From the NCBI GenBank assembly GCA_013306675.1, contig JABLUY010000085.1:2435-66434 (forward strand): a stretch of DNA of 64,000 nucleotides. The letters run 5' to 3'. Each line of letters opens with the position of its first letter. The first letter of the stretch is position 1. Below, one piece after another: positions 19,071 through 27,945 of the stretch. The position numbers were made by a program, and so were the translations under genes. This DNA is from Thraustochytrium sp. TN22. Taxonomy: Eukaryota > Sar > Bigyra > Thraustochytrida > Thraustochytriidae. The notes beneath the pieces are model-generated. The model was given only the letters and a program-made list of their open reading frames with translations. It was not told where the DNA came from and made no database searches.

Positions 19071-21500
19071 ATGTTACTCGCCATGTACAAGGTGCTTGCC
19101 TTTCTGGCCCTTGTGCACATGGCCAGGGCCGTGCGTACGGACCCTCTCGAGGACTCGTGCGCCCGCGACGCGGCCAACTGCTGCTTCGGCGAGGACATGT
19201 GGCCTCGCCACGCGAGCAGCCGCTTCCGCTGCGAGCCAGATGAGGACGGTAGGTACCCGTGCAGCGTCAAGGTCGGTGTCTGCTCCTGGGCAGGCTCCTT
19301 CGTCAACGCCTACGTGATCAAGATCCTCATCGAAGAGTACCTCGGCTACCCAGTGGAGATCGTGGCCGATTTCAGCGACAGCACAGGCATTGAACCAAAC
19401 CAGCATACCGTGGACGATGAGGGCAATATTGTGACGCCCAGCATGTGGGACAACCTCGCCTCTGGCGTCTCCGACATTAACACTGAATTCTGGCCGTCGG
19501 GCCATGCGGACAATGTGCGCAAGTACATCCTGGAAGACGGCGATGTGGTCAGTGCCGGTGCTATTGGCCTCGAGGGCCGCATCGGCTGGTTTATGCCCTC
19601 ATATGTGCTCGAGGCAGATCCGGCGCTCGAGTACTGGCGCACCTTGCTCGACACAAGCAAAGTCGAGCTCTTCCAGAATCCAAAGACCGAGATTCCATGC
19701 TGCCAGAGTGACGCCGACTCGCAAACCATCGACAAGCTCCCCTGCATGTCGGCCGAGTCGCTGGGCGGCGCCCCGGCCGCTCACGGCGGTCTCGCCACTC
19801 CGGACCTCTGCGTTGTAGGCGCGCAACAGAATGTCTCCACCTACGGCGGTCGCTTCCTGGCTGGCTCGAGCACATGGTCCGCCCACGACGAGCAGATCGT
19901 CCGCAATCTTGGGCTAAACCTTACCATCGAGTATGCAGTGTACGAGAGTAAGATCATCAGTGAGCTCATGGACGCCGACGCGTCTCGAAACCCGCTCATC
20001 GCCTACTTCTGGGCGCCTCACGGGCTCTTCCAGCTCATGAACCTGACCGAGGTCATGTTGCCCAAGCAGTCCACAGAATGCATCGCCAAAATCGCCACGG
20101 GGGACGCAGACTGCGGCTACGCCACCGACGTCCTCACGGCTGTCTACTCGGCGGCCATGCGTGAGGCCAAGCCTGACGTTGCGCTCTTCATGGACGCCTT
20201 TGCGTATCGGTCCAACGATCAGCAGGAGGAGATGCTGCTCATGCAGATGCTCAACGCATCGCGCACCTTCAACGAGATCGCCTGCACCTGGCTCAAGGAC
20301 AATCAAGACACCTTCACAGACTGGACCACAGTCGTAGACCGCCAGTTTGGGGACGCCACGTGGCGTGGCGAGACGCTCACTGCCACGGTCATGGCCTGCG
20401 AGTGCGCCCTCGACGGCACGCGCGAGGTCGTGGCTCTCTACGACCAGAGCTCGTCCATCTACACAGCCTCTGGCCAGGTCACCTTCGAGGTCGACCCGGA
20501 CCCGTGCACAAGCGCGCGCAACGCGTCCATCTACCACACTCGCTGGGCGAGCCATGCGCTCGAGACCACTGTGATCAAGACCATCGCGTGCGCCTACGTG
20601 CCCGAGGGCAGCCCTGAAGAGGTCGCCATCGTCGCCATCGCCTGCGTCGCGGTCGCCACTCTCCTGCTTTGCGTCGGCGCGTTGCTGCGATTCCGCAAGC
20701 ACCAGGTAGTTCGAACGGCCCGCCTCAAGACGCTCTCGCTCCTGCTGCTGGGCGCGGCGCTTATGAACGCGACCTCCGTCTTCGAGATCGGCCAGCCGAG
20801 CGCGCCCAAGTGCGCGCTGCGCTTCGCCTCGCTCCTCTTCGGCTTCGCCTTCTTCGTCGGCAGCCTCCTGCTCAAGCAGCTCACCATCACTGCGCTCATG
20901 CGCGCCAAGTACAAGCTTGACAAGCGCAGAACGCAGCGCGCCACGCTCTTCATGCGCTTCGAGTTCATCTGCTGTAGCCTTGCGGCCGGCGCCTGCTTCG
21001 CGCTCTGGGCCGGCGTGGTGGGCTTCGAGCCTCTGCACGTGGAGGTCGACGCGACGACCGGCGTCCAGGAGCTCGTGTGTCCGTCCGACACCACTCTACT
21101 CATGCTCATCATTGCCATCTGCTTCATGGCCATCCTCGTCTCGTGCGTCCTGGCGAACCAAACCAAGGGCTTCAAGGGTCTAGTCTTTGGCGAGGCGCGC
21201 ATCATGCTGGTGTCCAACTACAACGTGGCGCTCCTGAGCGCCTTTTCCCTCTTTGTCGTGCTCACGGATGGCACCAAGCCGACGCTCAAGGCTCTCTTTG
21301 TGGCCTTTGCTGTGGCCTTTTGCACCATATTTTGCTCCATCATGGTGGTCGGCTCCCGCGTTTATGCCGCCTTTTACGACATGAAGGCAACCAGGAGTGG
21401 AACCAAGGTGTCTGCATCCACCAGGGTCGGTGGCATGACGACAAATCCGCTCAACTCCAGCGCCATCACCTCATCTCTGCAGAATGGGAGCGAGCGATAA
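19071..21500 (+). CDS. OpuAC-ectodomain seven-transmembrane receptor, copy 4
   Basis: 809 residues from the ATG at 19071, chosen because it gives a clean signal peptide (MLLAMYKVLAFLALVHMARA) directly before VRTDPLEDSCARDAANCCF. An in-frame ATG at 19020 would add 17 polar residues in front. The ligand lobe around FSDSTGIEPNQHTVDDEGN is nearly that of copy 2, whereas the last transmembrane helices are nearly those of copy 3, so the gene is a mosaic of its neighbours. The 7TM core is about 516-766. The tail carries basic and Ser/Thr-rich sequence (TRSGTKVSASTRVGG) not shared with the others. It shows the same OpuAC landmarks: FWPSGH, GRIGWFMP and YFWAPHGLF. Confidence 0.87.
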   Translation: MLLAMYKVLAFLALVHMARAVRTDPLEDSCARDAANCCFGEDMWPRHASSRFRCEPDEDGRYPCSVKVGVCSWAGSFVNAYVIKILIEEYLGYPVEIVADFSDSTGIEPNQHTVDDEGNIVTPSMWDNLASGVSDINTEFWPSGHADNVRKYILEDGDVVSAGAIGLEGRIGWFMPSYVLEADPALEYWRTLLDTSKVELFQNPKTEIPCCQSDADSQTIDKLPCMSAESLGGAPAAHGGLATPDLCVVGAQQNVSTYGGRFLAGSSTWSAHDEQIVRNLGLNLTIEYAVYESKIISELMDADASRNPLIAYFWAPHGLFQLMNLTEVMLPKQSTECIAKIATGDADCGYATDVLTAVYSAAMREAKPDVALFMDAFAYRSNDQQEEMLLMQMLNASRTFNEIACTWLKDNQDTFTDWTTVVDRQFGDATWRGETLTATVMACECALDGTREVVALYDQSSSIYTASGQVTFEVDPDPCTSARNASIYHTRWASHALETTVIKTIACAYVPEGSPEEVAIVAIACVAVATLLLCVGALLRFRKHQVVRTARLKTLSLLLLGAALMNATSVFEIGQPSAPKCALRFASLLFGFAFFVGSLLLKQLTITALMRAKYKLDKRRTQRATLFMRFEFICCSLAAGACFALWAGVVGFEPLHVEVDATTGVQELVCPSDTTLLMLIIAICFMAILVSCVLANQTKGFKGLVFGEARIMLVSNYNVALLSAFSLFVVLTDGTKPTLKALFVAFAVAFCTIFCSIMVVGSRVYAAFYDMKATRSGTKVSASTRVGGMTTNPLNSSAITSSLQNGSER

Positions 21501-22334
21501 CAGGAAATAATCAGAACGCCGCACTGGCCGCAATGCAGTGAAAACATGTTCTCCTCGTGACGTCTTCCTCTTCCTCCTTCCCCAGGGGCGGCGCCGCACG
21601 CAATAGGTATAGGCCTTTTCAATCATTCTGTACACGAGACGCCTGCTTCCCGCATAGTTAACGGCCAAGTGCGCCGGCATTGTTGTACACTAAGTAGCCT
21701 AAGTTAGGCCTAGTAGAAAGGCCGGCCTGTGGCGACGCGGCCGTTAAATTTGCGGGAACCACCGGCGGGCGTCTCCCGTACAGAATCGTTGAAAAGGCCT
21801 ATACCTGTCGCGTACCCGGGCCTGGCCGCCGGGGCCCGGCCCGGCGGCCGTGACGGCGCGCCGCCCTTCCCTACACACCGGGTCAAGTCTTGGCACAGCC
21901 AAGCAAGGCACTGCATGCTGACGGCGAGTGCAGCCCATCCGCATCCCCCTCGTCGCGCTGCTCAAAGACCAGAGACACTCGCCCCCTGGCCGCCCGCTTG
22001 GGTCCGGGCAGTCCGGGCAACGGCTCACTTCCATGTGCGCAGGTTTCGTTCTTTCGTGATCACCATGGCGGTACCGGATCACGCGCGTCGACAAACAGCC
22101 ACGGCCAACGAGAGTTTCGAGAGCTCCAAGGGCAAAGAGCGCCATCCTAACTAGAGTAGTCAGGAAACGTTGCAGTTTGACGCCACAGGGGTCACAACGA
22201 GCGCCAACCTTCAAAAGAATCGACGATCGTACGCTGCACGGCAATACCTCTGAGCAGGTCGCTCGCTTCTGGCGCAGGACGCCGCTGCGAGCACGAGGCC
22301 ACCGCGAAGGCAGCAACGTTGTGCCCGCGTCTCG
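21501..22334. other. Intergenic between receptors 4 and 5
   Basis: Contains the foldback element at 21605-21806. The remainder has short open frames only and no recognisable product. Confidence 0.5.
21605..21806. mobile_element. MITE-like foldback element with long terminal inverted repeats
   Basis: The left arm 21605-21666 (starts AGGTATAGGCCTTTTCAA) and the right arm 21739-21806 (ends TTGAAAAGGCCTATACCT) are inverted copies along their whole length, with scattered mismatches and a small indel. They flank about 72 bp that itself contains small palindromes (CCTAAGTTAGG, AGGCCGGCCT). There is no coding capacity. I could not find a convincing target-site duplication, so classification as a non-autonomous DNA transposon is inference from structure. 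Confidence 0.65.
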
Positions 22335-24782
22335 ATGGTGCCGGTGCCGCTGCCGCCGCTGCTAGTCCTGCTATTGTTCCTCCTGCTCTTGGTTGGCAGC
22401 GAAGCGGTGCGGACGGACCCGCTGCAGGACTCGTGCGCGCGCGATGAGGCCAACTGCTGCTTCGACGAGGGCAAATGGTTGCGGCTGTCCGAGAGCCGCT
22501 TCCGATGCGAGCCGCTTGCCGACGGGAGTTACCCCTGCAGCATAAAAATCGGCGTCAACTCGTGGGTGGGCAGCTTTATCAATGCGATGGTGCTCAAGAT
22601 TTTTCTGGAGGAGTTTCTCGGGTACGTCGTTGAGATTGCGGCCGATGTTGAGGACTTCAGCGGGACTGAGGTTCAGCACGACGGTGTCGATGCGGACGGC
22701 GTGCAGCGCTCGTCCATGTGGGCGCGCATGGCATCTGGCGAAATTGACGCGGTGAGCGAGGTCTGGCCATCCGGCCACACCAGCAATTTGCGCGAGTACG
22801 TGCTGGAGCGCGGCGAGGTGGTGAATGCGGGCAACATCGGCTTGGATGGCCGCATCGGTTGGTTCATGCCGGCTTTCGTACTCGAGGACCATGATCCAGC
22901 CCTCGAGTATTGGCGCACGCTGCGGCTTGCCGACCCAGACCTCTTCGCGCCGACAAGAACCAGCCTCCCCTGCTGCGTCGGAGGCGCCACCGAGCAGCCG
23001 AAAGACAAGATTCCGTGCATGCCGCCGGAGTCATACGGCGGCACGCCCGTGGCCTACGGCGGCCTCACAGACTTCGCGGAGTGCAACGCCTCCGCGCCGC
23101 AAGAGATCCCTACGTATGGTGGCCGCTTTCTGGGCGGGTCCAGGGACTGGACCAGCCACGACGTGCAAATTATGCGGAACCTCGGCTTCAACTTTACCGT
23201 CGAATTCGGCCTCTTCGAGGAGGAGATTCTCGAGGAGATTGTCAAGGCGACGGCGACCAGAACCCCGCTTGTAACATACTTTTGGCGGCCCGCGCCCGTC
23301 GACCTTGTCAGCGTGATCCTTCCGGAAAGCTCTCCACAGTGCCGTGCCAAGATCGCGTCGGGCGAGGCAGATTGCGGCTACGTGACCGACTTGCCCATCA
23401 ACCTCTACGCCAGCCGGCTGCGCGAGGACAAACCGGACGCCGCGCTTTTCATGGATGCCTTCTCGTACACGTCCAACGAGCAGCAGGAGACCATGCTCAA
23501 GGCATGGCATGAAAACCGCACGCAGAGTTTCTCCGGCCTTGTGTGCGACTGGGTCAAGGCGAACGAGGCAACCTACGAATCGTGGACGGCGGTCGTCACG
23601 TCGCAGTTTGAAGGAAGCATCTGGGATCATGAGCAGCTCACGCCCACGCTGGTCGGCTGCTCCTGCTCCTCCGACGGCTCGCGGGATGTTGTGGCGCTCT
23701 ATGACAATCAATCCTCGGCCCACAGCTCTTCTGGTCAGGTCATCTTCGAAGAGGACCGCCATCCGTGCTCGAGCGAGCGGAACGTGTCTATCTACCGTAC
23801 GCGCTGGACGATGCGGACTCTCCCGACCACCGTGCTGAAGACCATCCCATGCGCCTACGTGCCGCCCGGCACTCCCATGCACGCTGGCATTATCGCCATC
23901 GCAGTTGTCGCCGGCCTCATTCTATGCTTCTGCCTCACCAGCCTCTACCTCTTCCGCATGCACCGAAGTGTACGCGCCGCGCGAGTCAAAACACTCACGC
24001 TCATGCTGGTTGGCGCTATTCTCATGAACACAACCACGCTCTTCAGCGTCGGCGAGCCCACCACGGCAAAATGCGCGCTCAGGGTCGCGACGCTGCTCTA
24101 CGGCTACTTTGGCTTCGTGGGTGGTCTCGCCATCAAGCAGGCCGTTATTTATGCGCTTATGCGGTCCAAGGGCACGGTCGGCAGGAGTCAGCAGACCCGG
24201 CGGGCAGGACTACTCTTGCGTTTTGAGGTCCTCATCTGCGTCGCCGCGGCGTCGACATGCTTTGCTGCCTGGGCCATTTTCGTTGGATTCCAACCCGAGC
24301 ACGTCGTCGCGGACTCCGCCACGGGCGTCCAAGAGCTCGTCTGCCCGTCCAGCACAACTCTGCTCATGCTCATTGTTGGTATCTGCGGCGTCGTTCTCAG
24401 CATTAGCTGCGTCCTTGCTAATGAGACTCGCGCGTTCTCCGGCCTTGTCTTCGCGCACGAGGGAAAGCACATGTTGTGGTCCAACAACAACCTCGCCATC
24501 CTCTCCGCGGCGTCCATCTTTATTGTCCTGCAGGACGGCGTGCACCCCATGCTCAAGGCGCTTTTCGTCGCGATCGCTATTTTTGGAGCCACCGTCACCA
24601 GCTGCTACCTGCTCGTAGTCTCACGCATCCAAAGCGCTATCGATAGGGTTGGTGAATCCAGCAGGAAAGCTGTCAACACCACCCCGATCACTGCCGTCCC
24701 GCGTGCCGTCGCTGCCACGATGTTTTCTACAGGTCGCGGGGCCAAGCGTAAGCCACCCTCCTCGCCCCAACACCATGGGTGA
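22335..24782 (+). CDS. OpuAC-ectodomain seven-transmembrane receptor, copy 5
   Basis: 815 residues. A very hydrophobic Leu-rich signal peptide (LLVLLLFLLLLVGSEA) precedes VRTDPLQDSCARDEANCCF. The ectodomain is clearly homologous but more diverged than copies 2-4. It shares FSGTEV with copy 1, carries GRIGWFMPAFVLEDHDP, and has a shortened W-x-P element (YFWRPAPVDLV) lacking the usual HGLFQLMN. The 7TM core is about 516-768 with KTLTLMLVGAILMN and KCALRVATLLYGYFG. The tail is basic and Pro/Thr-rich, ending GAKRKPPSSPQHHG. It shows no sign of recent homogenisation with copies 2-4 and is probably an older duplicate. The altered binding-lobe motif suggests a different ligand. Confidence 0.86.
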   Translation: MVPVPLPPLLVLLLFLLLLVGSEAVRTDPLQDSCARDEANCCFDEGKWLRLSESRFRCEPLADGSYPCSIKIGVNSWVGSFINAMVLKIFLEEFLGYVVEIAADVEDFSGTEVQHDGVDADGVQRSSMWARMASGEIDAVSEVWPSGHTSNLREYVLERGEVVNAGNIGLDGRIGWFMPAFVLEDHDPALEYWRTLRLADPDLFAPTRTSLPCCVGGATEQPKDKIPCMPPESYGGTPVAYGGLTDFAECNASAPQEIPTYGGRFLGGSRDWTSHDVQIMRNLGFNFTVEFGLFEEEILEEIVKATATRTPLVTYFWRPAPVDLVSVILPESSPQCRAKIASGEADCGYVTDLPINLYASRLREDKPDAALFMDAFSYTSNEQQETMLKAWHENRTQSFSGLVCDWVKANEATYESWTAVVTSQFEGSIWDHEQLTPTLVGCSCSSDGSRDVVALYDNQSSAHSSSGQVIFEEDRHPCSSERNVSIYRTRWTMRTLPTTVLKTIPCAYVPPGTPMHAGIIAIAVVAGLILCFCLTSLYLFRMHRSVRAARVKTLTLMLVGAILMNTTTLFSVGEPTTAKCALRVATLLYGYFGFVGGLAIKQAVIYALMRSKGTVGRSQQTRRAGLLLRFEVLICVAAASTCFAAWAIFVGFQPEHVVADSATGVQELVCPSSTTLLMLIVGICGVVLSISCVLANETRAFSGLVFAHEGKHMLWSNNNLAILSAASIFIVLQDGVHPMLKALFVAIAIFGATVTSCYLLVVSRIQSAIDRVGESSRKAVNTTPITAVPRAVAATMFSTGRGAKRKPPSSPQHHG

Positions 24783-25435
24783 CATCACAGCTTCGCCGGT
24801 AGAAGAAGAAAAAAAATGATGACGTAAGATTGGCTGGCGCTTGAGCATACTTGCCTCCGAGTCCGAGTCGCTCTGCCGAATCCCTCCTCTGCAGCGGCCG
24901 GGCCGGCCGGCTGGGCGGCTGGCTCAGCCTGGCTGCTTGGCACACATCTCTTTCTCCACCAGCAAGCAGCCTCACAACATCAGCTGAACAAGCTGGCTGC
25001 TCAAGCGCCGCGCGTTCGCGCCTGGCTCCGAGCACAATTTGCTTGTTTCATTCCGCTGTGCCCGTCGCCGAACGCGCGACTCGAGTGCCAGTGGCGCTGC
25101 GCCGCGCTGTTCACGATGACTCGCCGGCGACCTTTGATCGCAGCAGCTCTGTCAGCTCTGCTGTCCACAGGTCGCGCGCGCCACGTCTTTCTCAGGCGGA
25201 ACCTGACTGTGATGATTGATAAACGTCCTCTCCGAGTCTGACTCGGATCAGGCTGGCTGGTCCGGGTCGTCACCACACTGCACTGTCACAGAGTCACCGT
25301 CAGCCTGCACGACGAACGTCAGCGAACGGCAGAGCCCAATCGAGGCCGCGCGCGGAGCAGGGACCCGGCGTAGAGGCGGCAGGCGCGACGTCGCGCAGCA
25401 CGCAGCACACCAACATCAGCGTCGCTCGCCGCACG
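24783..25435. other. Intergenic, receptor 5 to adenosine deaminase
   Basis: 653 bp with no supportable gene. It presumably holds the 3' end of receptor 5 and the promoter of the deaminase. Confidence 0.5.
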
Positions 25436-26944
25436 ATGTCATCCGGCGATGTCATCGACGAGCGCAAGGCGGCGCTGCGGCGCATGGTGCTGCTGGAGTC
25501 CTTCCACAGCGTGGACTACGCCGTGTCGGAGGAGCAGGTGGCGCCGGCGCTGGACGCGGCCTTCGGCGAGCTGCTGCTGGGCGACGATAAGCTCGACCCG
25601 AGCCGGCACCTGATGGAGACGCGCGAGCAAGTCAAGCAGAGCCCCGTCTTTAAGCTCCTGCAGCTCATGCCCAAGGGCGCGCTCCTCCACACGCACGGCA
25701 TCGCGACCGGCCCGTTCGAGGACCTCGTGCGCATTCTGCAGGCCGACGGGCGAGTGCACATGTACCTGGGTGGGCCCGAGGCCGACGCCGCCATCGCCTC
25801 GGCGGTCGAGGCGCGCGCGCCCGGCGAAAAGGAGCACTTCGAGGACATCCCGATCGAGGGCGAGATCCGCTACCTGACTAACGAGGAGGCCGACTCCAAG
25901 CCGGGCTGGTATCGCGTCGGCGCGATCGAGGCCGATCGCGTGCTCAGTTACATGGTGGTGCCCCCGGAGACCCCTCGCGCGGAGCGTTGGACCAAGTTCC
26001 AGCACTGCTGGAACGCCGTGCGCGAGCTCAGCGACGCGCTCCCGCTCTGGGACGGCAAGGACTCCTACTTTTGGTGCATGCTCAAGAAGCTGCGCGAGAC
26101 CGGCGTCTCCTACGTCGAGGTCAAGCAGCTCGTGCCGCGCGGCTTCGTCAAGCCTGCCGCCAACGGCTCGTCCGTCGACCGCAGCGCGACCATCGACGAG
26201 TTCATGGACACCTTCATCCGCACCGTCGAGCTCTTCCGCGCCCACTACCCTGACTTTGTCGGCGCCAAGATGGTCTGGTGCGGCCTAAAGATCTTCGGAG
26301 CCGATGCCGTGCGCGAGATGGCCGACACTACGCTGCGCCTCGAGACAAAGTACCCGAATTGGATCGCCGGCTTCGACCTCGTGGGGGAGGAGGATAAGCT
26401 CACACCGCTCAAGGAGTACTCCAAGGTCCTTGCCTCCTACAAGGATCGCGGCGGCCGCCTTCTTGTGCACGCTGGCGAGTCCATTGAACCTGGCAACGAG
26501 CAACTCTACGACGCCATCGCGCTCGGCTCCGAGCGCATCGGCCACGCCATCGCGCTGCCCAAGCACCCGGCGCTCATGCGCATCGTGCGCGAGCGCGGCA
26601 TCACCGTCGAGTGCTGCCCCATGTCTAATCAGTGCCTCGGCTTTGTCGAAGACCTGCGCCTGCACCCAGCGCAGATCATGCTCAACAACGGCGTCCGCCT
26701 CACCATCTCCAGCGACGATGCCGCCACCTTCTCCTACGACGACGTCACCTATGACTTCGCTCTCGTCGCCAAGGCCTGGGGCCTCTCCCTGCGCCAGCTC
26801 CACCATCTCGCGCGGGCCAGCTTCCGCTGCTCCACGCTTGACGACGCCTCCGTCATCCGCGCTGAGGCTGACTTCGACGCTGCCTGGGACGCTTTCCTGC
26901 GCTCCGACCGCGTCGCCGCGCTCCTCCCCTCCACCAAGAACTGA
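25436..26944 (+). CDS. Adenosine deaminase of the ADGF/ADA2 type
   Basis: 502 residues, predicted to deaminate adenosine to inosine in purine salvage or signalling. The metal and catalytic motifs of the family are in order: PKGALLHTHG (His85, His87), FDLVGEED (313-320), HAGES (345-349, metal His and catalytic-site Glu region), RIGHA (367-371), ECCPMSNQ (392-399) and ISSDD (424-428). FDLVGEED and the ECCP-S-NQ followed by DLRLHPA pattern point to ADGF/ADA2 rather than short cytosolic ADA. Animal ADA2 is secreted with a signal peptide and an N-terminal dimerisation region. Here the N-terminus (MSSGDVIDERKAALRRM) is charged, so a cytosolic enzyme is more likely. It is single-exon and full length for the family, and follows the receptor array on the same strand. 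Confidence 0.9.
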   Translation: MSSGDVIDERKAALRRMVLLESFHSVDYAVSEEQVAPALDAAFGELLLGDDKLDPSRHLMETREQVKQSPVFKLLQLMPKGALLHTHGIATGPFEDLVRILQADGRVHMYLGGPEADAAIASAVEARAPGEKEHFEDIPIEGEIRYLTNEEADSKPGWYRVGAIEADRVLSYMVVPPETPRAERWTKFQHCWNAVRELSDALPLWDGKDSYFWCMLKKLRETGVSYVEVKQLVPRGFVKPAANGSSVDRSATIDEFMDTFIRTVELFRAHYPDFVGAKMVWCGLKIFGADAVREMADTTLRLETKYPNWIAGFDLVGEEDKLTPLKEYSKVLASYKDRGGRLLVHAGESIEPGNEQLYDAIALGSERIGHAIALPKHPALMRIVRERGITVECCPMSNQCLGFVEDLRLHPAQIMLNNGVRLTISSDDAATFSYDDVTYDFALVAKAWGLSLRQLHHLARASFRCSTLDDASVIRAEADFDAAWDAFLRSDRVAALLPSTKN

Positions 26945-27945
26945 CTCAGCCTCGACCGTTCACACTCTTCGTCACACTGTGTCGCACAGCGCGAGCGAAG
27001 CACGATCTTGACGCCTGCTACGCTAGCTAAACTCCCCCAAGCAACATCACACAAAAGTCAATGCCATTCATGCAGCGCCATCTTCTCCTCACCTCATGCG
27101 ACACGTTCAAAACGACCTTGACCACTACCACGCGATCTCAGACACTCAGTTCTAAGCCAGGTGCCAGCCGGCGGACGGCCTTCCACGCCAACAATCCCGC
27201 TTGACTCCTTCACCATCTTCACACCGAGTCGAGCGCCTGCCATACCTCCGCACATGCCTCAGCTCCCGTACCAGCCCAGCTTCCTACCAGCCCTCTTTTC
27301 CAGGCCAAGCCACCCAAGGAACTTCTTCTCCTCCATCTCGTCCAGCTCCTGCGCCGCCATCACCATGACGACGCCCCTCACGACGCCTGCCTGCCTGCAC
27401 TGGCAGTCATCCACCTCCCAGCCCTGAGCCAGCTCAAACGTCGAGTTGCCCCTCAGCATTCGATTCACCACGAACCCTCACCGCCCTCATCTCGTCCCAG
27501 TCGTACTTTGTCCAGCTCCTTGACCGTGACGACGCCCCTCGCCTGCATGCCTGCCTGCCGTGCACTGGCAGCCAATTAGCTCCCAGCCCTGGGCCACCTC
27601 AGCCTTTGCGTCGCCCCTCCGGCATTCGATCCACCGCGAGCCCTCATCGCCCTCATCGCCCTCATCTCGTGCTCGTACCCGTCGTACGTGTCCACCTCCT
27701 CCGCGACGTTCTCCACGCGGCTCCGCGCAGAGGGGAGCACTCTGCAGGTAAAGTTCTGCCGGCGCGCGCTTGCGCCTGCTACACGGCTGGAAGCACCTCG
27801 TGGAGACTCCGTTCATACTCCCAAAAATAGATCCGCCGGTGGCGCGGGATCCGCCGGCGGAATCCTCGCCGAGGCCAGGCGGCCAAGTCCGAATCGCGCG
27901 CGCGGCGGCGCGGCGGCGCGGCGGGGCGCGGCGCGGCGCGGGAGC
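26945..27945. other. Intergenic with tandem-repeat fossil
   Basis: About 1 kb between two plus-strand genes. Most of it is occupied by a decayed repeat on the minus strand (27180-27720). The last 200 bp are GGC/CGG-rich leader of the next gene. Confidence 0.45.
27180..27720 (-). pseudogene. Decayed tandem-repeat protein gene, about 170-bp unit
   Basis: Two imperfect copies (27341-27495 and 27511-27670, offset 170 bp) and part of a third (about 27671-27720) read on the minus strand as related protein-like strings, for example FELAQGWEVDDCQC in one copy and AEVAQGWELIGCQC in the next, with DWDEMRAV and GYEHEMRAM between them. The reading frame is not continuous across the copies and no start is evident, so this looks like a remnant of a gene made of about 57-residue repeats. 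I do not recognise the family. Confidence 0.4.

Noticed and set aside
12407-21038. Minus-strand frames of about 365-374 codons inside receptors 2, 3 and 4
   Set aside because: They resemble each other only because the receptors on the plus strand are paralogous. All are antisense shadows.
27688-27945. 86 additional in-frame codons before the UBM/SHOCT gene
   Set aside because: Low complexity (Arg/Ala/Gly from GGC repeats) and overlapping the decayed repeat; ATG 27946 is the better start.
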